DNA of 64,000 nt from Rhytidiadelphus loreus (Eukaryota > Streptophyta > Bryopsida > Hypnales > Hylocomiaceae). Below are positions 49,190 through 59,345 of the stretch, piece by piece (positions within the stretch are counted from its first letter, which is position 1; every line of letters starts with the position of its first letter). Made by a program: the position numbers and the translations under genes. The notes under the pieces are model-generated. The model saw only the letters and a program-made list of their open reading frames with translations, was not told the DNA's origin and ran no database searches. The stretch spans positions 6,763,001 to 6,827,000 of the forward strand of contig OX344765.1 of the NCBI GenBank assembly GCA_947034895.1, in the 5' to 3' direction.

Positions 49190-49503
49190 GGCAATTTCGT
49201 TAAATGGCAATATTCCATGTGCCATTTTTAGATTGCCCGGCTTGAACTATAAAAATGATATCTAAGATAGGTATAGATTTGATAAATCTTTGTTTATATA
49301 GATTTCATAAATCTAAGATTGGTATAGATTTTAGACCACGTGGTCTAAATTGTAGAATTGACATCTAGGATAGGTGTAGATTTTGAACATCTAAGAAAGG
49401 TATAGATTTCAAATATCTAAGACGTTTGTATATTTCAGATTGCCCCATTTGAACTGTAAAAACTATCAAAATAGTGGAATGGTTTCATTTTAACATAATT
49501 GCC
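49190..49503. mobile_element. MITE with GGCAATT ends and internal tandem repeats
   Basis: The left end GGCAATTTCGTTAAATGG is inverted by TTTCATTTTAACATAATTGCC. The left end matches the end of the element at 38729-38898. The centre (49257-49440) holds about five degenerate copies of an ATCTAAGATAGGTATAGATTT unit. It also has a perfect 20-bp palindrome, TTTAGACCACGTGGTCTAAA (49330-49349), with a CACGTG core. Confidence 0.7.
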
Positions 49504-50099
49504 CACAAAGTTTTGAGTGTACTTCTTAATCATGTCTTTTCTAAGTTTTTGCTACATTGAAAGTTCAAATTTTGATTCAAATCTAATTCCATTCTTTTTC
49601 TTTGAGGATTTAGTTAAGTTCAATGCATCAATGCCCAAATTTCTTCAATACATTTTTATAATAGTCTAGTGCAAGATCCTACGATTAGATATGGAAGAAA
49701 AAAAATCAATTTTTAAAATTTTAATTTAAAAAAGAAATTAGCTCTTTGTAATAGAAACACCAATTTTGAATATTTTTTTTAATGAGAAAAAGGCCTTAGA
49801 CTTTAGGATTTAATGAAATTGAGGCTCACTCCTATATTTCAAATTTAACCCCTAATCACCCAACACGTGTTCACTAAAATCTAGACCCCTTTGAACTCAT
49901 TCCAATCAAATTGTCACCTGAAAAGAGATTCATATAAACTGACCATACCAATTGGTAGTGAAGACAAACCTGGAGCTCCAAGGAAAGGAACATGTCCTTT
50001 GACTGTACTGTTGAAAAGATTATAAGAGTGAAACAAGGAAATCTCTCAATTTTAAGAGGCCAGATTTGAGGCACTAGGGCACTCTAGGGTTAACCTAGG

Positions 50100-50919
50100 A
50101 AGGATGCCGCAGACAATAAGTGTCCGATGAATGACAAGGAATTCTCTAGTGCAAGACAGAACTACAACTATTCATCCTTGGAATTTTTTGTAGAGAGTGG
50201 AGAACATCTACAGTAGCTTGACTTCCAATGAGTATTTTTGGATTTTTTTTTTCCAATGACTCTCACGGTTACACAATGCATGATTCCAGGGTTAAAACCA
50301 TTATAAGGAATGATTACTTTAGGACACCGACATTAAGCTTGTTTTAAGAAAATACCGGGCTATTTACAGTGACAAAGATGACCTTTATGGATTCACAAAC
50401 ACCAAATGAACTGAGCTTTCAGGAGACTAAGATGACCTTAGCATGGGAGTTCTTCTCTGATGTTTTGCTCACATAATTATGTTCTGCAAATAAACTAGTC
50501 CCATTCTCACATGCACGGATGAGTATAAATCTGGGGTACTTGCAATATCGTTGCAGAGGAATGTCTCAGGATTTACGGTTTAGAAAAAGGATGCACAACA
50601 ATTGAGGGTAACGTAAGCTTGAACATTTACTTTGTACGGGTCGTGCGACTTTTTTCTGCTTGATTCTTAATTATCACTGCCTTTGGGAAAACTGCAACTG
50701 TTCACAGCTCTGGCAACAATATTGCCAGACAACCTTATAAGAGAAAGACTGAAAGACAACTGTATACTTCTATTTCTGGGAATAGAAAACAGACTGTGGG
50801 GTATATTACAAAGTAATCTATACCACTAATATATGAAGACTGCACTACGTTCTACATAAACTTATCCTCGAACATTCAATAGTGAAACCACGATATTCAT
50901 ATACAACTTTTTCGAACTC
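50100..50919 (-). other. Probable 3'UTR and 3' flank of the AP2-like gene
   Basis: Non-repetitive, moderate-GC sequence immediately beyond the stop codon of the minus-strand gene. No coding frame was seen. The transcript end cannot be placed from sequence. Confidence 0.35.
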
Positions 50920-52598
50920 TCAGATGAAGGCTTCCCGGGCTTCTGCTCCAGCATACGGCAGAGTCAAGAGGCTTTGGTGATTTTGAAGATGCATGCTCTG
51001 CTCCATCTCCACTTCATTACTTGGAACTCCTTCGTTGATGTCCTGCAGCAGTTGCTGAAGATAATGCTGTTGTTTCAACTCCGAAATTTGTGCCCAGCAG
51101 TCTTGGAGTTGTTCAATAAGGGAATTCTTCTGTTGCAGACAAGTAATCAACTCTTGCTGAGTACGCACAAGTGCTGGAAATAAGTCCAATTGGTTAATGC
51201 TGCTGATACCCATTACAGTCTGTGTGTTTGGTGTAAGATGTGAAACTGGTATTGCAGATCCTTCCTGAGAACCAAGGCTATGACCATTTGTAACCGCAAC
51301 ACCCTGATCATCATCCATCAATAGGCGTCAGCTAGAAACCTAAACCAGCAAGGTAAGTGCACTTGTGATAAGAAAATAACCCAGATTGCGTGCGGTTCCT
51401 GTGGCTTGCAAACATCACCCATTTACAAAGCATTCATATGATCTGCAAGATATGACATGAAATACTTCGAGATTCTATCACAATCAATATGCTTCCCGAA
51501 GATATATACATTTTTAAAAGCATATATCAAGGTTCAAGACAATTCCAGGCTTGAAATTGGAACCCTACTACTGTAAACATCAACAATTTCATATTGTATC
51601 CCAACAAGACATATTTAAACGCATTAGAATCCTCTCAAAAATGGGACAAGACCTGAACAAATGTCTCTATTCTCTTAGTGAAAACCACAGAAAGAATGGG
51701 ATGCGCATTCCAAACCATGATTGTCAAGCATGGCAATACCCAATCCTGAGTTCTCCGCTTGACTCATACAGACTGACTGTTGATGTTCAACTGAGTTCAA
51801 CAAATTCAGAAGGATAAACATTACCTCATCTTGCTCTTGCGGGACCTCATCTTCCCAAGCTTCTAAAAATTCCTGCTCCAAAGCTGCCGTCGCCTCTGCC
51901 TTTTTGAACTCTTCGTAAACCTTCATCACTTGAACCTTCACCCACGCACTCTTCTCCAGGCCAGTGAGGCTTCGCTCTTCCTCACTCATGGGTGGGATCG
52001 AGATCCAGCGACCATCTTCAAGATCCAACGAACTGTTTTGATTCTCGTGGTAGTAGTAGGCAGCAATTCGATACAAAATCGATGCCTCCTCCGGGGTGTC
52101 GTACTGCCCAAGATAGATCCTTTTGAAAATTGTGCCGTTCTCTCTGGGAGGTTTGAATCGTGGTTCATGTACCACTTTGGTGATTCGGCCTCCCTGGTCC
52201 TTTAGTTTTCTGGAGTACACTCCTTTGAAGGCTACCTCTCTGAACTTGATCCAAACATAAGCGCCTAGGAACAGAACTGTTGCTACGTAAATATCTCTGA
52301 AATCTAAAGAACTACGTGAGTATGCTTTTGAACCACCCCTGTCGACAATCCCCGTGAGGTATAGCAAAGTCGACAGCAAGTCGACAGCAAGTATCACAAT
52401 ATATCTAACTTGGCTCAAGACGATGGAAGTCGGTTCTGGGGGCTCTTTTGCGCTCAAGACGCTCTCATACAATCGGCTTGTCTCCGCCACGTCCAACCTA
52501 TCACTTAGTGATGCTTCAAATCTGTTCAACAGTCGTAGCTCGAAAACCCAGCCGTAGCTCAAAAGTTTCCAAGAAACCTGCGTGTAAATAACGGCCAT
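50920..52598 (-). CDS. AP2-like domain protein with two predicted membrane segments (two exons)
   Basis: Exon 1 is 52598-51825 and exon 2 is 51303-50920. The donor is GATGAG|GTAATG and the acceptor GATGATCAG|GGTG, phase 0, giving 385 aa. The start CCGCCATGGCC is an excellent context. Two hydrophobic stretches, IVILAVDLLSTLLYLTGIV (67-85) and IYVATVLFLGAYVWIKF (103-119), look like membrane segments. Residues about 124-184 resemble an AP2/ERF DNA-binding domain: FKGVYSRK, then RIYLGQYDTPEEASILYRIA, equivalent to the RGV..W.G.(F/Y)DT.EEAA..Y..AA pattern. The loop is longer than usual and the typical WGRW is replaced by GGRI. The C-terminal part (about 300-346) is Gln/Leu-rich with heptad spacing, likely a coiled coil. 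AP2 proteins are plant transcription factors; a membrane-tethered regulator is inference. An upstream or alternative first exon, or a different exon 2 acceptor, cannot be excluded. Confidence 0.8.
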
Positions 52599-53149
52599 GG
52601 CGGATGTCCAGAATGGGACAGTATTTCGAGTGATATGTCTCCAAGCCCAAATCTAATAGGCGTCTTGTGAATACTTCAGCCAAAACAGGGAAGTAGTTTT
52701 CTAATCCCAGGACCTCTAAACCAGAATATCCCGCAGCCAACTGGCGCCGCCTCAGAGAGTAGCGAATACAAACTCAAGAGAGCGACCCAATTCACCGCAA
52801 GCACAAACACAACAATCAATTAAGTGCGATGAACTCAATGCAACAGTCGATCAGAAACTTCAATCCCTTTTGACGCTACTGACAACCTACCGACACCCTC
52901 CCAGCTAGAGCCCCACTCCGAACCCCTTCAATTTCCCCAACCTAGCTCGACTAAGCTCCTTGCCCACCGACTGCTCCTGAAATTCACACTTGCTCTGCAC
53001 ATCTGATCGACAACAAAAACTGGGGGATCGAAAGGAACACAAGTGCAGACAATTATGGCCGGGGTGGTGGTGGAGAGAGGGGAGGGGGGCGAGGGGGAAC
53101 TGAAGGAATCAAAAGGGGGTACGAGGGAGAATCAAAGGGGGTAAGAATG
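52599..53149 (-). promoter_or_regulatory. Promoter and 5'UTR of the AP2-like gene
   Basis: Higher-GC, non-repetitive DNA with a G-rich tract at about 53050-53110 precedes the start codon. Reading frames here on the minus strand (for example the one ending at 52516) begin at TTG, not ATG, and overlap the real exon, so I treat them as non-coding. The region ends where the dispersed repeats begin. Confidence 0.5.
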
Positions 53150-53780
53150 GGCCAGGGAGGATTGACCATGTATTGCCCCTCAGAAAACACTGGAATTTTT
53201 TATTTGCCGCATATGATGAAATTTGCTAATTCTGAATTCATATTTGCAATCAGCGGCCCCAAATTTGCCAGAGGACCCGAGATAGTTAGGGGACATGAAG
53301 AAATACAAAATTTGAGTGGCACAAAATAGGGGGCAATTTTTACATTTACCCTTTGATGGGGGCAATACATGGATCAATCCTCCCTAACTATAAAAATGGG
53401 TTGCCAAAGAGTAAGAATGGGTAGCCAAAGAGTAAGAAAACACTAGAATTCTTTTCTTGCAACATATGATAAAATTTGAAAATTTTGAATTCATATTTGC
53501 AATCAGATGCTCCAAATTAGATGTAGAGGTGAAGATATATATAAAATATGTGGCACAAAATAGGGGGAAATTTTTTACATCCCCTCGTGGCTGGGGCAAT
53601 GAGGGGGTCAATCCTTCTTGGCCCATGGTGTACCCTTGGAGAAAATACTAGAATTTTTTATTTTCCATCTATGATAAAAATTTGCAAATTCTGAATTCGT
53701 ATTTGGAATTAAAGACCCCCAATTAAATGAGAGAGGTGAAGAAATACAAAACTTACGTGGTTCAAAATAGGGCTAGGATA
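53150..53780 (+). repeat. Three tandem-like copies of the promoter-flank repeat
   Basis: Copies at about 53150-53380, 53430-53615 and 53620-53775 share AAACACT.GAATT.TT, ATATGAT.AAATTTG, AATTC.GAATTCATATTTG, GAAATACAAAA, GTGGCACAAAATAGGGGG and GGGGCAAT. The first two end in TCAATCCT. The single copy at 28861-29024 lies upstream of the RING gene. A further partial relative in inverted orientation is at about 53825-54050. Confidence 0.75.
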
Positions 53781-54152
53781 AACCGACCTCCTCACTCGTC
53801 CTACCGAAGTCATTCCAGGTGTGTATGTAAAAAAACAAATCCCCTATTTTGTGCTTGATTAATTTATCTTCTATCTCTTTCCTCACTAATTTGGGGCCTC
53901 TATTTGCAAATATGAACTTAAAATTTGCAAATTTTATCATGCATGACGTTATCCGTTGGGAACAAGTGAGAGTGGTAGTTCACCCAACCCAAAATACAGG
54001 ACAATTTCTACATTTATCCTTTGCTTGGGCAATAAAAGCTCCCTTGCCAATAAGAAGGTTGTAGAAGGGAGAGAAGACACATGGCAATCTCAAAAAGTTT
54101 AAAATAGTAAAGGAAAACACACAAGTCAAGGTATTGAATTTTGACCTAGTTT

Positions 54153-54395
54153 CATTAGATGTTATATGAGGCCTCCAAGAAACTGTTTGACTATGGTTCC
54201 CCATGCTGTGAACCATGGCGAACGGTTAGGTTATTTAATTATATATATATATATTCAAATATTTAAAAAATAATTTTTTTATGCAGTTTGACATAGTAGT
54301 TTCTTGGCCACGTCGGACTGCTGGTTCTGCAACGTTCCCACAGTTTGGGAACGTCCGGGAATTCACAGTCTCTCATTGGGCTGAAAAAACATGTA
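54153..54395. mobile_element. Possible decayed MITE
   Basis: It starts CATTAGATGTTATATGAGG like the MITE at 21502 and contains an (AT)n run (54240-54253), a TTTGACATAGTAG...GGCCACGTCGGACTGCTG segment and a CGTTCCCA..TTGGGAACG hairpin (54332-54352). The right end is poorly defined. Confidence 0.4.
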
Positions 54396-55057
54396 ACGTT
54401 TGGGTTTTTTTTTATGAAATTGTTTTTATCTCTATTAATGGATGAAAGAATTAAAAGTGTGGATAAAATTTAAATTATTCATCCAACAATGAGCAATATT
54501 GTCTCAAGAATATGTAGCAGTTTAACAATTTCATCTACTAAAAATGGAGGGAATTATATTGTCAAATATTCCTTAAAAAAATTTATGTCGCTCAAAAAAA
54601 TCATCTTGTTTTAAACCCTTTCTAAAATTGGTCCCAATAGATTCTTGCCTAAAATATTCTACTTTTATTCACAAGAGCATTGGTGCAATATTGTGTAGTA
54701 GGAGTGTGAAGAAGTAACAACTTTTGTGAATGATATAGAAGAAGCACAATTGTAAGTATGAGGTTTTGTGAATTTAAATTTCACAATCATGCCAGATGTC
54801 TCTACAACAATCTCTCTAGGATTTGGTTGGTTGGGTCTTTAGGATAACTATTGGTTCCTACAATGGTACATCCAATTGTATAGATGTCATCTATGGGGCA
54901 TAGTTTACAAATTTTGTTTCAAACATGGCATTTAACTATTTTTATTTGAAACCATAATGAAATTGGTATGTCAAAGTAAAATATGTCAAAAAGATGGTGT
55001 GTATTTCTCCTGAAAGAATTGTGTTGATGTACTTGAAATTAATATATAATATAGTCA
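54396..55057. other. AT-rich stretch, nothing recognised
   Basis: No coding frame, RNA gene or paired termini were seen. Confidence 0.35.
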
Positions 55058-55988
55058 TTAACCCCTAAAGTCCCAAGGCTATTTTTCTGTCAGAAAAAAC
55101 TCAAAACTGCCATTTCTACTGCGTTTGTCCAAAAACACAAAAAAAGAATACTTTTTTTGGAACTCAACCGTAGGATCTTGAACTTAACTTGTTTGAGATT
55201 ATGTGGTGAAAATTTCATGAAGTTTGACCGTACAGATTGAGTTATATGAGCATTCAAAGTTGAAAAAGCAAGTTTTTTGGAACACTAGACTGCAATTTCA
55301 GATGACTTTGATTGCTATTTTTGGAAAAATGTGCACTATGGAATTTGAATTAAAAATTTATTGTGTTGAAGGATTGAGTTGGAAATCTAGGAAAAAATAT
55401 TCAAAAAATAACACCCTGATTTTCATACTTCAAAAAATTGTCAAGTAGAAGTAGGTCCAAGATTGAAAGAAAAACTAAATTGTTAATAGCTCTTAGATGG
55501 GATTGAAATACAATAATCCCAACGGTGAGATTGTTCTAGGAAGCAAATTTAACCTTTTAAAAAAAACAATTTCAGAAAATTTGAAAATTGCATTCTGATA
55601 TGAATCCTATAAGTTATTTTTTCAAAAAGATGTTTAGATTGCCCAAAAAATAAGATTGTTCCTAACTTTCACATCACTAATCAAAATGGAATGTATCAAA
55701 GATTCAGATGTAGACAAAAACATAATCTTTGAGAATTTTAAAAAAGAAAAAATTATTTTGAATTTTTGCAATTTTTTTGTGCCGCCCGCCGAGTTCAATT
55801 CTAGGATTTTTGTGGTATAACTTTTGCTTCTGGGCACCGATTGAAATAAAAATTATATTCCCACAAAGCTTATCAAATTTTCTATCTTCAATAAAAGTTT
55901 CAAAAAATTAGGGTAAAATTTCAGCCCATAGGAACTTGCCCGAATTCCAAATTGTCCCCTAAGGGAACAATGGGACTTTAGGGGTTAA
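55058..55988 (+). mobile_element. TTAA-bounded DNA transposon, copy 2
   Basis: It starts TTAACCCCTAAAGTCCCAAG and ends AATGGGACTTTAGGGGTTAA, exactly inverted in the outer 16 bases. The interior is collinear with 2125-3053 throughout. Both copies have the same paired change in their termini (GGACC...GGTCC in one, AGTCCC...GGGACT in the other). The ends have therefore stayed complementary while diverging. Confidence 0.82.
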
Positions 55989-57300
55989 ATGGACTTGTAG
56001 ATTAAGATATCAATAGTTTATGATACTCTTATTTTTTCAAGGGATAAAGTTTGTGCTTTCATACACTCAAACTCTCTAGGCACACCGACAAAGAAAATGT
56101 ACATTGTAGTTGTCTAGGGGTTTAATTTCATTGAAGCTTTGTCTACTTTTCTTCCTCATATGCAACTCCATTTTTGTAGGGTTATCTATCATACCTATTG
56201 TAAGGCCAGTTGATACATTGTGGCATTCAAAGAAGATGAATTGATTTTCAAAACCTTGATTCAACTTCTTAGGTTGACTTTGTGGTTGACGTATCCAAAA
56301 AGCCTCGGTTTGATGTTGGGGATGAAAATTTTGATTTTGAAGATGATGATAAATTTCTTGCTACAATCATTGTCCCACGCAATTGATAATATGCATAAGT
56401 TTGTACCTATTTTTGTAATTTTTAGTTATATACCAAATAATTTCTAATTCTCTCTCTATTTTGTCGAGTATTTTGTAAGACTTGGTTTTTGTGTTTTTGA
56501 TTTCAGAGGAGAATTGAAGCACCACTGTAGAGTTGGATTTTGCATAGTGCCATGTTCTTCACCCCCACAAAAGATTTCTCTTACTTTGTGTATGCCGAAG
56601 AAATCCAAGCATTTGTCACCTCTTTGCCTTCTTGTGTTCCATATCCACAAGTTCTATCCAATTCTAGAGTTTTACATTTTCTAGATGTCTCTACTTTTGA
56701 AGATGATGTTCATTTCAAGCCTTCAAGTAGTAGTGCAATGCAAGGTAATGTTTCAATTTTTCTTTCTACTAAGTTCACATTGTAATTCCCATGCATTTGG
56801 AGGTGGAAGTGATAGTAGCTAGTCATTGTCTTCTACACTCTAGATACTACATACTTGTTTTGTTGACACTTTTTTTTCCCATTATATTGGTAGTGAAACG
56901 ACTAAGGCCACTACTCTTGTTTTATTTATGACATACATCTCATGTGCATTGCAAATCTTGTCTCTAATATTTCATATATATTAACCATACTCTTGCTTAG
57001 TAAATATGAAATGCATTCTTCAATCACATTCAATGGTCAAACTAAAATGCAAGGTTTTCATTCCAAGGCCATACAACTGTAAACAACAAATCCTACAAAT
57101 ATATAGTTATATTGCAAATATCCTATGATTATAAGATTTTTATAGATCATTGTGTATGGCTATGCGCTCACATACCACGGCTATAGGTCCAAGCTTTGTA
57201 AATCCCATAGCTTTAGGTCAAGATTGGATTAAAAAAAACTGAAATCTAAAATTTTTGGAACAAATTGAATCCATAAATTTAGATTTTGAAGTTTTTTTTC
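55989..57300. other. Unassigned stretch
   Basis: Small open frames (for example 56220-56447 and 56540-56785, +) with moderately balanced composition occur. TTTGAAGATGATG recurs at about 56336-56348 and 56695-56707, giving FEDDV/DFEDDDK-like acidic peptides. This may be another decayed transposon coding region, but no motif is decisive. Confidence 0.3.
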
Positions 57301-57860
57301 TTAACCTCTAAAATTCATTGACTATGTTTTCACCAAAAATGCTCCAAAATTGTCATTTCTAGTACAAGTACCAAATTTTAGAAAAAAAACATTTTTGGAC
57401 ACATGTAACCATAGGATTTTGTAGTACATTGGTTTGAAAAGATGTTGAAAAAATTTCGGAGATTTTGATTGAGTAGATTGCAAGATATGTGCATTTGAAG
57501 TGACAAAAAACGTTTTTTGAACACTGCAAAAAACGAGGCAGTTGCACTTTACAAGCTCACATTTGTATGAAGAAATGCCCAAAATGGTGGTAATTCTTTG
57601 GATTTATTCTTTAAGGCAAGTTGGTTACATACTTGAAGATTTTCAAATCATTTGGAATTGTACAAGATATAGGAAAAAATAGTAAGTAGAAAGAAGTAGA
57701 GAATGATTCAAAATACAAAATTGTTAAGAATTTAATTATGAAATTGAAAAATGCCAATCCCAATGGTTGAAATGTTGTAATAAACAATCTACATCCTATG
57801 GTTTTATTTTTTTCCAAAAATATTGAAAATTGAGTTGAACAAAAGGACTTCAAAGTTTAT
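57301..57860 (-). mobile_element. 5'-truncated inverted copy of the TTAA transposon
   Basis: It starts TTAACCTCTAAAATTCATTG and continues TTTTCACCAAAAATGC ... TAGTACAAGTACCAAATTTT. It is the reverse complement of about 23480-24050. Homology ends close to 57861, where CACTACAAGAAA, a CACTA-like terminus, begins. A boundary between two elements is likely. Confidence 0.65.
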
Positions 57861-58287
57861 TCACTACAAGAAATGTGGGTGTTTTAAGCAAGAGACTTTA
57901 GTAAGAAATTGTTGAAACCCCCCTTAGTATTACTAGAAGGTCATGCTAAGAACTAGAAACAAGTACATTCAGTAATGTTGTCCTTATAGGTCAATGGAAC
58001 ATAAGGAAATATTGTTTTTTTGGTCGATCGTGAAAAATGTGGCAGGTTGGGAAAGCTATCGATGTAGTGTTGTTGAAATAAAAAGTAGCAATCCCTGATC
58101 TAGAAGATAGGGTTTGACTCTCCGTTTCGGCTGTCGTTGTAGGGTTTGGGGCTCTGAGAGTTCATGTGAGTTTTGACTATTGTTGTAGGGTTTAATGCTA
58201 GAGTTCTAGTTTCATCATTTCAATTAACGCATTGCCGAGGTTGTTCCTTGTTTTGATGTGAGGTTGCATTCGGATTTGGATCCTGCC

Positions 58288-59345
58288 AATGGAAAATACA
58301 ATGGGTATGGATTTAGAAGGCGAGATGAAAGAAGTAGAAGAAGTTATTGTAGTTATGGAAAGCCTTAGTATTGTGATCAATACTAAAGACGAGTTTCATG
58401 CAATTTAACAAATCGCTTAGAATCTTCAATCACTTGTCAATATGTGCCAAATCAAAAGGAAATACAAGAGTGCGTTCAAGGTACACTTCTCTTCTATCTA
58501 TTTTTTTGGATAGAGTATCTGCAGGTGTAATTTCTTTGTCATTGCTTGATTTTTGTTGTAGCGATTTTGCTAGGTTATTTCTATTTTAGAAAGCTCTAGT
58601 ATAGTTATTAATGTAGATAATAAGCTTCGTGCAATTCAACAAGTCACTCGAAATCTACAATCGCTTGTAAATATATGCCAAATCAACCAAAAGGAATGCA
58701 GATTTGCATCCAATATATCACATCAGTTCTTCCTAGTTGATAGGTGAGATTGCTTTGTGTCATTACTTTAGTTTGTTGTATCAATTTTGCTTATATGGCT
58801 TGGCTTTGACTTCATTTTGGAATGCATTAATGTATGGAACCCTAAAATACAGAGTGTGTTCTGTTAAATTTCAATTTCAGGAACCAATGGTGAAAGAGGG
58901 AAGAAATTTAATAAGAGACATTGTAGAATACATGTCCAAGGCTAAGGTGAGCAAAGTTTGCCATGACTTGACATTGGATACAAAAGTGTTACTATCATTC
59001 TATGGAAGAGGGATTGTGTAGTGTACATTAAACCACTAACAGTGCAGTGTTTGAAAAAGGGAGGTTTCTGTCATTGTAGTTCTAACAAAGCGGAGTTTCA
59101 TCATTGTGGCAGATGTGGAGAATATGAAAGAAAATGTGAAACCCTCCAATATTATTACACTAGAATGCAAAGCAGAGACAATGGAGAAAACAACATCAGA
59201 TAACGATAAAGACGAATAGGTGAAGATGCTCCATCAATTCAACGAAAGGAAATCTTCTGCTCTTGTGCTTGAAGAGCGACAATCACGTGGACAGGAAGTA
59301 GGAGACAATATAAAGGAAGACGAGGTGAAAGTGCTTTCATGGTAG
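58288..59345 (+). pseudogene. Decayed multi-exon coding remnant with a duplicated exon
   Basis: From the ATG at 58288 a frame reads MENTMGMDLEGEMKEVEEVI, then MESLSIVINTKDEFHAI, stop, QIA, stop, NLQSLVNMCQIKRK, up to a donor-like AAG|GTACAC (58481). A second copy after the acceptor TTCTATTTTAG (58589) reads ESSSIVINVDNKLRAIQQVT and RNLQSLVNICQINQKE without stops, up to AG|GTGAGA (58742). After ATTTCAATTTCAG (58880) comes EPMVKEGRNLIRDIVEYMSK then AAG|GTGAGC. At 59070-59345 one frame reads TKRSFIIVADVENMKENVK ... DKDE, a TAG, then VKMLHQFNERKSSALVLEER. I recognise no family. The splice-like borders suggest a once-spliced gene, now broken by stops in copy 1 and at 59217. Confidence 0.5.

Noticed and set aside
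52516..52740. Alternative 74-codon N-terminal frame for the AP2-like protein
   Set aside because: It starts at TTG and is in a different frame from the conserved exon, whose own ATG (52598) has a strong context.
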